Shown here: positions 1 to 8,578 of the stretch, one piece after another
How the letters are laid out: every line of letters begins with the position of its first letter
Position numbering within the stretch: position 1 is the stretch's first letter
Origin: Pseudomonas bohemica
GTDB taxonomy: Bacteria; Pseudomonadota; Gammaproteobacteria; Pseudomonadales; Pseudomonadaceae
Assembly: GCF_002934685.1 (NCBI RefSeq)
Contig: NZ_NKHL01000118.1
Location: forward strand, 195,496-259,495
Direction: 5' to 3'
Length of the DNA stretch: 64,000 bases
The notes under the pieces: model-generated
What the model was told of the DNA's origin: nothing
Database searches by the model: none
What the model saw: only the letters and a program-made list of their open reading frames with translations
Program-made: the position numbers and the translations under genes

Positions 1-690
1 GGTGGTCGCCGCACGCTGAATAACCGAACTCGGGCGGTTCTGCATGACGAATTCCGCGGCGCATTCTTCCAGCGACTTGCCGGTTTTCTCTACTTCATCT
101 TTGAACATGTCTGCCATGCCGTCGGACAAGGTCGGTCCAGGCAGTACCGCATTGACAGTGACGCCCGTGCCTGCCAGACGTTTGGCCAGGCCTCGGGAAA
201 TCGACAGATTGGAGGTCTTGGTGAACCCGTAATGGATCATGTCGGCGGGAATGTTCAGTGCCGACTCGGACGAAAGGAACACGATGCGGCCCCAGCCGCG
301 CTTGGCCATGGCATCGGCATAAGCACGGGATAAACGCACGCCGGACATCACGTTGACGTCGAAGAAACGCTGCCAGACATCGTCCGGGGTATCGAAGAAG
401 TCCTGCGGACCATAGATGCCGACGTTATTGATCAGGATATCGACCTGCGGCACAGCCTTGACCAGCGCTTCGCAACCTTCGGCACTGCCTACGTCAGTGG
501 CAACGCCACGCAGCCGCGCGCCAGGCACTTCCTTTTGCAGACCTGTGACAGCTTTATCCACCGCTTCCTGCTTACGGCCATTAACAATCACCTCGGCCCC
601 CGCTTCGGCCAGCCCCTTGGCGATGGCATAGCCGATACCTAACGTCGAACCCGTTACCAGAGCGGTTTTGCCGGTCAAATCGATTTTCAT
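1..690 (-). CDS. SDR-family oxidoreductase (C-terminus cut by window edge)
   Basis: Reading leftward from an ATG at 690, the frame stays open to the window edge, giving 230 residues with the C-terminus missing. It begins MKIDLTGKTALVTGST, with the Rossmann glycine motif TGSTLGIG at about residues 14-21, then an NNVG segment (about residue 87) and an S...Y-x-x-x-K active site (SSES, then YGFTK). This is the classical short-chain dehydrogenase/reductase plan, using NAD(P)H to interconvert an alcohol and a carbonyl. The substrate cannot be read from sequence. The next gene, a GNAT, is divergent, so no operon context helps. Certain for the fold, uncertain for the role. Confidence 0.85.
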   Translation of the reverse strand, partial: MKIDLTGKTALVTGSTLGIGYAIAKGLAEAGAEVIVNGRKQEAVDKAVTGLQKEVPGARLRGVATDVGSAEGCEALVKAVPQVDILINNVGIYGPQDFFDTPDDVWQRFFDVNVMSGVRLSRAYADAMAKRGWGRIVFLSSESALNIPADMIHYGFTKTSNLSISRGLAKRLAGTGVTVNAVLPGPTLSDGMADMFKDEVEKTGKSLEECAAEFVMQNRPSSVIQRAATT

Positions 691-818
691 GTCGGGTATC
701 TCCGTAAAGGTCGAAAGAAAGATGGAGTGCTCAAATCAGCATGGGTTCACGGCCGATGCCGATCGAGTATGCTGGCCACCGAAAAACACGCTCGTTCTAA
801 GTTCCAAGGATGCATGTA

Positions 819-1351
819 ATGAGTGACAGGAACGCACTCCAACTCTCTCTTCGTCTGGCAACTTCCGAGGATGCCTTGCGCATTGCGGTGCTGGGCATGC
901 AGGTCTTTCTCGATACCTACGCCACCGAGGGCGTTCGTGATGCGCTGGCGCGTGAAGCGCTGAATTCGTTCTCGCCCAAAACCATTTCAGCTCTGATCGC
1001 GCGCCTCGATACGTCGTTGATCGTGGCCGAGTCAAGGGGCATCTTGTGGGTTTTGCGCAGTTCGAAACACAAACCGATCACCCCATGATCCTTGATCCTG
1101 ATGCGGCCGAATTGCAGCGGCTCTATGTGCAGGAGCGCTTCACGGGACACGGAATCGGCGGGCGATTGCTGGCGTTAGCCGAACAGCATGCCTGCGCGAA
1201 AAAAGCGGCGATGCTGTGGGCGACCGTGTGGGTTGGCAATCTCCGAGCCCTGGCGTTTTATCCGAAGCAAGGCTACGCGCACATCGGATCACCAATTTAT
1301 GAGTTGCAGGATGAGGTGCATGCAAATGCGCTGTTTCGAAAGCTGCTTTGA
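819..1351 (+). pseudogene. GNAT acetyltransferase broken by a one-base frameshift
   Basis: Two overlapping frames together make one GNAT N-acetyltransferase. The first starts at ATG 819 (AAGG nine bases upstream) and reads through ...DTSLIVAESRG near 1036. The second continues with GHLVGFAQFETQ and carries the acetyl-CoA loop VQERFTGHGIGGRLL and the C-terminal ALAFYPKQGY strand. Adding one A to the AAGGGG run at 1034-1039 restores a single 177-residue frame, the normal family length. As written, the first frame runs on to a stop at 1088 and loses the acetyl-CoA site. This is either a recent pseudogene or a homopolymer miscall. The acceptor substrate is unknown. Confidence 0.8.
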
Positions 1352-1463
1352 GTCGGCTGGCGTTTACCTCTGACGTCAGCCAGACCTGCGTTTGACATCA
1401 CCCCAAGCCACCCTCCATCATCCTGCTCGTTCATGATCGATTCAGCTTGATTTCGAGGCCTTT

Positions 1464-2243
1464 ATGTCTGCCAACCCCGAAGCTTTTCCTGGCGAACGCC
1501 AGCGTCTGATTACCGAGCGGCTGGCTGTGCATGGCCGGGTGATCGCGGCGGAGCTGGCGGAGGAGTTCAACGTTTCCGAGCATTCGATTCGTCGTGATCT
1601 CGGTGCGCTGGCGTCTGCGGGGCTGTGCAAGCGCGTGTATGGCGGGGCGATTTCGCTGGCGTCCGACGGGCCGATCACCGCGCGTATCGAGCACGAGCCG
1701 AACCGCAAGCGCTCGCTGGGCGTTGCGGCAGCAGGGCTGATCAGTACCGGGCAGCATGTGTTCATTGACGGCGGTTCGACCAATCTGGCCATCGTGCGAG
1801 CCATCGATCCACAGATGGCGCTGACAGTCACCACCAACGCGCCGCTGCTCGCCGTGGAGCTCATGAAGCTGCCGCAGGTGGAAGTGATTCTACTGGGCGG
1901 GCGACTCAGCCCGGTGGCGGGCAGCACATTTGGTTTCACCACGATTCAGCAGTTGGCCCATTTCAATTTCGACCTGTGCTTTCTCGGCGCCTGCGCGCTG
2001 GATGCGGTGAAGGGCGTGACGGCGTTCGACATGGACGTTGCCGAGTTCAAGCGGGCGGTGGTGGCGCGTAGCGGACAAGTAGCGGTGGCGGTGATCAACC
2101 AGAAGCTGGCGAGCATCGCGCATTATCAGGTCGCATCGTGTGAGGAGGTCGGCGCGCTGGTAGTCGAGCATGATGCGCCGGCGGACCGGCTGGAGTTGTT
2201 TCGCGGCAAGGTGGCGCAGATCGTGGTGGCGCAGGCGGATTGA
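1464..2243 (+). CDS. DeoR-family transcriptional regulator
   Basis: This 259-residue protein has the DeoR architecture. An N-terminal winged helix covers about residues 8-62 (ERQRLITERL ... VSEHSIRRDLGAL, with the family signature VYGGA just after). It is followed by the sugar-phosphate-sensing DeoRC domain, whose conserved pieces FIDGGST, TVTTN and LLGGRL are visible. Such proteins repress sugar or polyol catabolic genes and release DNA when a phosphorylated sugar binds. No sugar kinase or transporter lies directly beside it; the nearest sugar-acid genes are at 4.2-9.9 kb and have their own LysR. Its target is therefore unknown. The family call is firm. Confidence 0.9.
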   Translation: MSANPEAFPGERQRLITERLAVHGRVIAAELAEEFNVSEHSIRRDLGALASAGLCKRVYGGAISLASDGPITARIEHEPNRKRSLGVAAAGLISTGQHVFIDGGSTNLAIVRAIDPQMALTVTTNAPLLAVELMKLPQVEVILLGGRLSPVAGSTFGFTTIQQLAHFNFDLCFLGACALDAVKGVTAFDMDVAEFKRAVVARSGQVAVAVINQKLASIAHYQVASCEEVGALVVEHDAPADRLELFRGKVAQIVVAQAD

Positions 2244-2277
2244 TTGTCTCGCCACAGGTTGCGTCAGCCTAGTCTCT

Positions 2278-3807
2278 TCAGCCCATCACCGTCCGATTAC
2301 GCCCCTGATGCTTGGCGGTATATAGCGCGCTGTCGGCGCGTTCGACGAACGCTTCCATGGTCGGGCATTCCTGGGCCCCGCAGCCGTATACCCCGAGGCT
2401 GATGCTGACGATCTTGTCCGGGTTGCCTTTGTGTTCGATGGCCCTGGCAAGGACGGCCAGGCGGATTTTCTCTGCCAGCACATAGGCGCCCTGGGCCTCG
2501 CTGTAGGGCAGGAACACGGCCATCTCTTCGCCGCCGTAGCGCACCGCCAGGTCGCCTGTGCGATTGAGGTTGCTGCGGATGCATTCGGCCACGGCGACGA
2601 TGCATTTGTCGCCCGCCACGTGCCCATAGTTGTCGTTGTAGCTCTTGAAGAAGTCGATATCGATCATGATCAGGCTCAGCGGATGCAGATTGGCCTGGCC
2701 GCTGACGAACTCGAGCCCGAGGATTTCCTGAAAGTGACGGCGATTGGCGAGGCCGGTCAGGCTGTCCTGCAATGCGAGTTTTTCCAGTGAGTGACTGGCG
2801 ATGCGCAGCTGCGATTCGGCGTTCAAGCCGAAGCGGATCTGCTGGAACAACAGCACGCCGAACAAAAGATTAGCCACTACCACGCAGACGATGGTCGCCA
2901 GCGAGCGCCAGGCATACTGGCGCCATTCATCGAGCACCTCCTGCTCCGACAAACCTGCCAATACCACCAGTGGATAACGATCCAGGCGCTTGTAGCCGTA
3001 AAGACGCATTTCGTGGTCGAGGAACGAACGGACCGTCGCCGTGCCTTCGTATTGTTCCTTGAGGTATGTGCGGAACAGTTCGCCTTCGGCGATCGACACG
3101 CCGCGAACATTTTCCAGCGTTGGGCGGCGGGCCAGAACCGTGCCATTGGCCATGGCCAGGGTCAGCACCCCGTGTTTGCCGATGTCGAATCGGTCGAAAA
3201 ATCGGTCAAAGTACGAGAGTTCGATGGTTGCCAACACTACGCCGGCGAAATTTCCTGCCGAATCATTGACGCGGCGAGACAGCGGAATGATCCAGTCTCC
3301 AGTGGTACGGCTGCGAACGGCCTGGCCAATGTACGGCAGGGTGCTGTCGATAGCCTTGTGAAACTGGAAATACTCGCGGTCTGCATTATTGGCATTGGCG
3401 GGCACGTGACTCATCGACGTCGCCGCCCAGTTGCCTTCCTTGTCATAGATGAACAGCCCCTGAATCTGCTCGACGCTGGCGGCCGTGGCGCGCAGGAATT
3501 CATGCATGCGTGAACTGCTGGCCGAGCCGAAACCGTCGAAAGACAGGCGCTCGACGATACCCGCCACCGGAATGTCAGCCTGATCGAACGTGTCGTCGGC
3601 CTGCTGCGCCATCGAGCGCGACAGGTTGGCAACCGTGGTGTCGGCAATGTCCAGTTCGTGATTGCGACTCTGGCGCAACTGCCACAAGGTGATGCTGGTG
3701 ATGGAGAAACACACCAGCACGGTGAAGAATCCCGCCAGCCACAACACAGGCATGCGCTTCAGGCGCCGGTTCCTGGCGTCGAAGACTGTCCCTTCTACTT
3801 GTCTCAA
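2278..3807 (-). CDS. Membrane diguanylate cyclase with Cache-type sensor
   Basis: This 509-residue protein should make the second messenger c-di-GMP. A membrane helix lies at about residues 20-43, followed by a roughly 240-residue periplasmic region of the dCache type (FIYDKEGNWAATS, SRRVNDSAGNFAGVVLATIEL). A second helix lies near residue 300 and a GGDEF domain fills about 345-509. The active site reads RYGGEEM (GGEEM at about 425-429), an accepted active variant. An RxxD inhibitory site (RTGD) sits at the correct spacing upstream, so product feedback is likely. The ligand of the sensor is unknown. It stands alone, convergent with the DeoR gene. Confidence 0.92.
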   Translation of the reverse strand: MRQVEGTVFDARNRRLKRMPVLWLAGFFTVLVCFSITSITLWQLRQSRNHELDIADTTVANLSRSMAQQADDTFDQADIPVAGIVERLSFDGFGSASSSRMHEFLRATAASVEQIQGLFIYDKEGNWAATSMSHVPANANNADREYFQFHKAIDSTLPYIGQAVRSRTTGDWIIPLSRRVNDSAGNFAGVVLATIELSYFDRFFDRFDIGKHGVLTLAMANGTVLARRPTLENVRGVSIAEGELFRTYLKEQYEGTATVRSFLDHEMRLYGYKRLDRYPLVVLAGLSEQEVLDEWRQYAWRSLATIVCVVVANLLFGVLLFQQIRFGLNAESQLRIASHSLEKLALQDSLTGLANRRHFQEILGLEFVSGQANLHPLSLIMIDIDFFKSYNDNYGHVAGDKCIVAVAECIRSNLNRTGDLAVRYGGEEMAVFLPYSEAQGAYVLAEKIRLAVLARAIEHKGNPDKIVSISLGVYGCGAQECPTMEAFVERADSALYTAKHQGRNRTVMG

Positions 3808-4159
3808 GCCCCGCCCTCACTGACGTCTACGATCTCTGACCAACCGATGTGACGAATGCTCCATGCATCGTGACACACGGTATCGCTACAGAGACCGTCT
3901 GCCACACAGCGTAGGACAAGTAGGGGATTTTGAAGGGAAAATTGTTGGTTGAGTATCAGGAAAGGGCACATTTGCCTGCGGTTCGGTAGTCGGTTTTGAT
4001 TCTGGCCGCAGGCCGTGGGAACTCGGCTCGTCAGCGATCTCCTGCGAAGCTGTAAACGCGGTACCTGGGTTATATCTGAAGCACCGCTTGTCCCGGCGTT
4101 ACTGCCGGTGCCGGGTCAATCGTCATACGCCCGCTGGCAGAAGCCGACCTTGATCCAGT
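3808..4159. other. Intergenic region, no gene recognised
   Basis: These 352 bases separate the start of the diguanylate cyclase from the stop of the MFS gene. It should hold the cyclase promoter next to 3807. I see no convincing gene, tRNA, terminator or repeat. One plus-strand open frame of 76 codons begins near 4015, but it runs into the MFS gene antisense and has neither a ribosome site nor a recognisable sequence. Confidence 0.5.
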
Positions 4160-5500
4160 TCAAACGCGTCGCCCCTGCGTCTCATCCACCTGCGGCTGCC
4201 AGTGCTTGTCCGCCGCCTCGGTATGCATCGGAATCGGCGCCTTGAGCAGTACGAAGTACGCCACCGCCGAGAGCAGCGCGACGATGGCGCTAACGGCGAA
4301 GGCGGTGGCGAAGGTTCCGGAGTACTCCACGCTGAAGCCCGTGACGATCGGCGCGACGGAGCCTGCGATGTATCCCCCGAAGTTCTGGATCGACCCCAGC
4401 GACGCGACGCGTTTGGTGTCGACGACCGTGTTGACCACCATCCAGGTCGTGGCGCTGGACAGGTTGATGCCCAACAGCGCCAGGCAGAGCAGGGCGATGC
4501 AGCCGCCGAGGCTGATGACGAAGGTCAGCGGCAGGGTGAAGACGGCGGCGAATACCAACCCACCGATCACCGTGTATTTGCGGCTGTTCAGCACGCCGAC
4601 GCCACGCTTGACCAGACGGTCGCAGATACGTCCTGCTGCGACGGTGCCGATGGCGCCGAACACATAGGCGAACGACACCACCCACGCGGTGGAGTAGGGG
4701 TCAAGGCCATGCTCGCGCTGGAAGTAACCCGGCAGCCACGTCAGGTGCAGCCAGAGCATATAGATCACGCCCATGAACCCCAGAAAAGTCCCCCAGGTGC
4801 TGCGATGCTTGAACAGGTCGACCCAACCGGCAAAGAAAGAACCCTCACGTTGCGGCACTGCTGCGTCCACCTCGACGATTGCAGGCTGTCTGACCGGCTG
4901 TTCGCCCATGGCGGCGAGTTCCTTGAGGTACTGCGCGCGGCTCTTGTAGAACGTCAGCCAGCACAGGGCCAGGACGATGCCGAGCGCGCCGGTGATGATG
5001 AACATGCCGCGCCAGCTGAAGTTAACCATGAACAGCGTCAGGATCGGCGGCGCCAGGCACGGCCCGATGCAGGTCGCCGACCAGACGATTCCGGTGGGCG
5101 TGCCGCGTTCATGCTCTTCGAACCACTCGTTCAGGGTTTTCGCCGCCGAAGGAAACATCGGCGCCTCGCCAATCCCCAACAGCACCCGCAGGGCGAAAAA
5201 ACTATTGAAGTTGTTGATGAAACCCGAAGCCGTCTGCGCCACCGACCACACCAGCAACGCCCCGCCCAGCGCGATCTTGCTGCCTAGCTTATCGATGACC
5301 ATACCCATCGGCAGCTGCGCGAACGCGTACGCCAGTGAGAAAGCCGACAACAGAATGCCCATCTCCGAAGGGCTGATCAGCATGTCTTTCTGGATGGTCG
5401 TGTTGGCGATGGACAGCGCGCTGCGGTCCAGATAGTTGACGACACCGAACAGCATCAGAAAGACGACGGTGATCGTCTGGTAGGTCTTGAGGGTTTTCAT
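4160..5500 (-). CDS. MFS anion:cation symporter, sugar-acid (hexuronate/glucarate) type
   Basis: The 446-residue product has the twelve-helix major facilitator plan and begins with the ACS-family signature NYLDRSALSIA. It also carries the loop-2 motif GMVIDKLGSKIALGG. Its relatives (GudP, ExuT, GalP types) import glucarate, galactarate or hexuronates with protons. ATG 5500 is preferred over the GTG at 5506 because AAAGG sits five bases before it. The gene lies 149 bp downstream of the garD-like gene on the same strand, so the two probably form a transcription unit for galactarate-type substrates. The exact substrate is inferred from this neighbour. Confidence 0.88.
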   Translation of the reverse strand: MKTLKTYQTITVVFLMLFGVVNYLDRSALSIANTTIQKDMLISPSEMGILLSAFSLAYAFAQLPMGMVIDKLGSKIALGGALLVWSVAQTASGFINNFNSFFALRVLLGIGEAPMFPSAAKTLNEWFEEHERGTPTGIVWSATCIGPCLAPPILTLFMVNFSWRGMFIITGALGIVLALCWLTFYKSRAQYLKELAAMGEQPVRQPAIVEVDAAVPQREGSFFAGWVDLFKHRSTWGTFLGFMGVIYMLWLHLTWLPGYFQREHGLDPYSTAWVVSFAYVFGAIGTVAAGRICDRLVKRGVGVLNSRKYTVIGGLVFAAVFTLPLTFVISLGGCIALLCLALLGINLSSATTWMVVNTVVDTKRVASLGSIQNFGGYIAGSVAPIVTGFSVEYSGTFATAFAVSAIVALLSAVAYFVLLKAPIPMHTEAADKHWQPQVDETQGRRV

Positions 5501-5649
5501 AGGCACCTTTTTTATTGTTGTTAAGGTTGCTGACTGCCGAACCGAATGACGGCCGGGCAGGATTTTTCTGACCCTGCACTGTTCCTGAAAACACAGCTCC
5601 CGAAATACGAAGCCTGAAACGCAGGCCCGAAACTCGCTTGCTCGATCGA

Positions 5650-7203
5650 TCAGGTAATGGCGCCGATCTGCCAGGGCACGAACTCGTTCTGCCCATAGCC
5701 GTGCTGCTCGCTTTTGCTGCGCATGCCGGAGGCGATGTCCAGCATCATCTGGAAGATAAAGGCGCCGCGCTCTTCGATGGTGGTGGTGCCGTCAGCGATG
5801 CCGCCGCAGTTCACATCCATGTCTTCCTGCTGGAATTCGAACACACGGTTATTGGTCGCCAGCTTGATCGACGGCGTCGGCGCGCAGCCATATGCCGAGC
5901 CACGGCCGGTGGTGAAGGCGATCAGGTTGGCACCCCCTGCGACCTGGCCGGTGGCGGAGACAGGGTCGTAGCCGGGGGTGTCCATGAAAACCAGACCCTG
6001 TGCACGCACCGCTTCGGCGTATTCGTACACGCCCATCAGATTGGTCGACCCAGCTTTGGCGACCGCGCCGAGGGACTTCTCCAGAATTGTCGTCAGACCG
6101 CCGGCCTTGTTGCCTGCCGAGGGGTTGTTGTTCAGCTCGGCGTTCATCCGCCGGCAGTAGTCTTCCCACCAGTGAATGCGCTGCACCAGTTTCTCGCCCA
6201 CTGCGCGATTCACCGCACGCCGGGTTAACAGGTGCTCGGCGCCATAGATCTCGGGGGTTTCCGACAGAATCGCGGTGCCGCCGGCAGCCACCAGCCGATC
6301 CACCGCGTTGCCCAGGGCAGGGTTGGCGGTGATGCCCGAATAACCGTCGGAGCCGCCACATTGCAGGCCAACGATCAAATGCCGTGCGCTGACGGATTGG
6401 CGTTTGATCCGATCGGCTTGAGGCAGAAGCGATTTGACCTGTTCGATGCCGCTGGCAATGGTCTTCGACGTCCCGCCGGTGCCTTGAATGGTGAGCGCGC
6501 GCAACTGGTCGGAGGTCTTCAGGCCCTGGCTGTCGAGCAGGTCCTGAATCTGGTTGGTCTCGCAGCCCAGGCCCACCACCAGCACGGCCGCGAAGTTCGG
6601 GTGCACCGCGTAACCGGCCAACGTGCGGCGCAACAGGTCGATGGCTTCACCCTTGGAGTCAATCGCGCAGCCTGAGCTGTGGGTCAAGGCGACGACGCCG
6701 TCGACATTGGGATAATCGGCCAGCGCTTCAGGGTGGATATCGCGACGAAAGTGGTCGGAAATCGCCCGCGCCACCGTAGCCGAGCAGTTCACCGAGGTGA
6801 GAATGCCGATGTAATTGCGCGTGGCAACCCGCCCGTCGGCACGCACGATGCCTTGAAAGAACGCTTCGGTTTTTGGCGTTTCATGCGCATCGACACCAAA
6901 GGCGTAATCCCGCGAGAAGTCCGACATCTCGACGTTCTGCACATGCACATGCTGACCGGCCTCGATGGGCTGCGAAGCGAAGCCGATGATCTGCCCGTAA
7001 CGGCGCAGCGGCTGCCCCTGCTCGACGCGCACGGTGGCGACCTTGTGCCCGGATGGGATGTCCTGCAGCACGGTAATGCCTTCCTCGTCCAGCCGCGTAC
7101 CTTCGCTCAATGCCTGGCGGGCAACGAGCACGTTGTCGAGGGGGTTCAGGCGGATGACCAGCGCGCTGCTGTCGAACGCTGGAGTTTTGGCGATGAGTTC
7201 CAT
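5650..7203 (-). CDS. garD: Galactarate dehydratase-type enzyme (UxaA/GarD family)
   Basis: This 517-residue enzyme has the two-part UxaA/GarD plan. A small SAF-like N-terminal domain (about 1-100: NVLVARQALSEGT, IPSGHKVA, YGQIIGFA) is joined to a large catalytic domain with RADGRVATRNYIGI, VVALTHSSGC, VVGLGCETNQ, GLQCGGSDGYSGITANPALG and TTGRGSAYG. Family members dehydrate galactarate or altronate using a bound metal. The length and the split of domains fit GarD, which makes 5-keto-4-deoxy-glucarate. The start at 7203 has GAGAGG four bases upstream. It sits with an MFS carrier and a LysR gene. Altronate or another aldarate cannot be excluded. Confidence 0.82.
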   Translation of the reverse strand: MELIAKTPAFDSSALVIRLNPLDNVLVARQALSEGTRLDEEGITVLQDIPSGHKVATVRVEQGQPLRRYGQIIGFASQPIEAGQHVHVQNVEMSDFSRDYAFGVDAHETPKTEAFFQGIVRADGRVATRNYIGILTSVNCSATVARAISDHFRRDIHPEALADYPNVDGVVALTHSSGCAIDSKGEAIDLLRRTLAGYAVHPNFAAVLVVGLGCETNQIQDLLDSQGLKTSDQLRALTIQGTGGTSKTIASGIEQVKSLLPQADRIKRQSVSARHLIVGLQCGGSDGYSGITANPALGNAVDRLVAAGGTAILSETPEIYGAEHLLTRRAVNRAVGEKLVQRIHWWEDYCRRMNAELNNNPSAGNKAGGLTTILEKSLGAVAKAGSTNLMGVYEYAEAVRAQGLVFMDTPGYDPVSATGQVAGGANLIAFTTGRGSAYGCAPTPSIKLATNNRVFEFQQEDMDVNCGGIADGTTTIEERGAFIFQMMLDIASGMRSKSEQHGYGQNEFVPWQIGAIT

Positions 7204-7394
7204 GCGGCCTCTCAGGACGGTTGCCACCTGGTCGACATGTGTGACACAGACATGTTTGACGCAACGGGCTCCCGGAGAGGAACTACACGTTACAGGCAGC
7301 CGGATTCTTATTGTGCAGGGGCGATTCGTAGCGCCCGGTTGTGAATCACTCTATGAAGCGTTCCGATAATTTCCCAATGAAAGGTTTCGATTGA

Positions 7395-7415
7395 TCGATA
7401 ACCCTGGGTTATCGA
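7395..7415. promoter_or_regulatory. Perfect 21-bp palindrome after the LysR stop codon
   Basis: The arms TCGATAACCC and GGGTTATCGA flank a single central T, directly after the LysR stop codon and about 190 bp upstream of garD. No T-run follows on the minus strand (ATCAATCGAA comes next), so it does not look like a simple intrinsic terminator. A dimer-binding operator, perhaps for the LysR protein, is an alternative reading. Confidence 0.45.
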
Positions 7416-7416
7416 A

Positions 7417-8373
7417 TCAGTGGCCGAGCGGCTGTTTGAGAAACGCCAGTAATTCCCTGACCGCCGCCGACATCGGCCTGGCTCTTGAGGTCAGCAACCC
7501 CAGATTGGCCATCGCCAGCGGCAACTCCACTGGCAGCACGGCGATCATGTCATAGCGAGCGTAATGCTCAGCGACGTCGTTAGGCACCACTGCGATCATG
7601 TCGGAAGACTCCAGCATCGCCGTGGTCGCCAATATCGAACTGGTTTCGATGATGTCCAGCGGCTGGATCAACTGTGCGGCCTTCAACGCATTTTCTACCT
7701 GACGGCGCATCGGGCTGCCCAGCGGATGCAGGATCCAGGTCAGCGGCGCAAGATCCGCCAGGGCTGGCTTTGTCTTCTGCATCAGCGGGTGAGCGGGGCG
7801 AGCGATGATGCGCATGCGTTCGCCCTGTTCGAACAATTCAATGTCCAGGCCCTGGCTGTCCAGTTGGTCCGGAAGCCGCCCCAGCACCATGTCGAAATCC
7901 CCGCGAATCAATGCCGGCAGCAAGGTGTCGCTGGTGCCGACTTCGACGGCGACGCGCACCTTGGGATGCTGCGCCTTGAACGCCAGCACGGCGCGGGTCA
8001 GCAAGGTCGGCACCGGGCCCATCACGGTACCGATGCGCACCATTCCCATGGCCCCGCGCGCCAGTTCGGCGATCTGCGCTTCGGCATATTCGAACTCATG
8101 CAGCGCGCTCTTGGCGTAACGAATCATCACCTCGCCAAACAGCGTTGGCTGCATGCCCCGAGGCAGACGCTCGAACAGGGGTACGCCGAGGCGATCTTCC
8201 AGTTGCTGTAACAACAGGCTCGCCGCCGGCTGACTGGTGTGAATCGCCGCCGCCGCCTTGCGCAGATTGCCCAGATCACCCAACGCGTTGAGCAGTGCGA
8301 TCTGACGGCTGGAGATCTTCAGCGAGGCGAATTTTTCGGGAAGCTCTGACATATCGGATTTGATATCAATCAT
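7417..8373 (-). CDS. LysR-family regulator, GbpR-like
   Basis: This 318-residue LysR regulator has an N-terminal winged helix (about residues 20-80: ALLNALGDLGNLRKAAAAIHTSQPAAS) and a substrate-binding effector domain (about 100-310). Sequence flavour and context resemble GbpR-type regulators of sugar-acid genes. It lies between the leftward garD/MFS pair and the rightward fucD gene, a position from which it could control both. The start at 8373 is the first ATG; ATG 8352 (MSELPEKF) is also possible because neither has a clear Shine-Dalgarno sequence. The effector is likely a sugar acid, by inference only. Confidence 0.85.
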   Translation of the reverse strand: MIDIKSDMSELPEKFASLKISSRQIALLNALGDLGNLRKAAAAIHTSQPAASLLLQQLEDRLGVPLFERLPRGMQPTLFGEVMIRYAKSALHEFEYAEAQIAELARGAMGMVRIGTVMGPVPTLLTRAVLAFKAQHPKVRVAVEVGTSDTLLPALIRGDFDMVLGRLPDQLDSQGLDIELFEQGERMRIIARPAHPLMQKTKPALADLAPLTWILHPLGSPMRRQVENALKAAQLIQPLDIIETSSILATTAMLESSDMIAVVPNDVAEHYARYDMIAVLPVELPLAMANLGLLTSRARPMSAAVRELLAFLKQPLGH

Positions 8374-8441
8374 TAGGATTTCGCAATTATGCCTGTATCG
8401 GTTGTTGGCCTACAGTGAGATTCATTGGCGCATGCGAACCC

Positions 8442-8530
8442 TGTAGGAGCGCGCTTGCCCGCGATGGCGATGGATCAGGTACGAAGTCGTTGACTGACGA
8501 AACGAAATCGCGGGCAAGCGGGCTCCTACA
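8442..8530. repeat. REP inverted pair, class A
   Basis: TGTAGGAGCGCGCTTGCCCG at the left faces its near-perfect reverse complement at the right, with about 40 bp between. This is the extragenic palindrome class I call A in this window. It lies inside the LysR-fucD intergenic region, upstream of the fucD start. Confidence 0.9.
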
Positions 8531-8578
8531 AAGATTTGCGCCATCCCGAGAATTCTCGAAAAACAAAAAGAGCGTCCC

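Noticed and set aside
4015..4245. A possible 76-residue gene in the gap before the MFS gene
   Set aside because: No ribosome site, no recognisable sequence, and it overlaps the MFS gene antisense.
4202..5287. A 361-codon open frame on the plus strand
   Set aside because: Antisense to the MFS transporter; its sequence is low-complexity and charge-rich, typical of a shadow frame.
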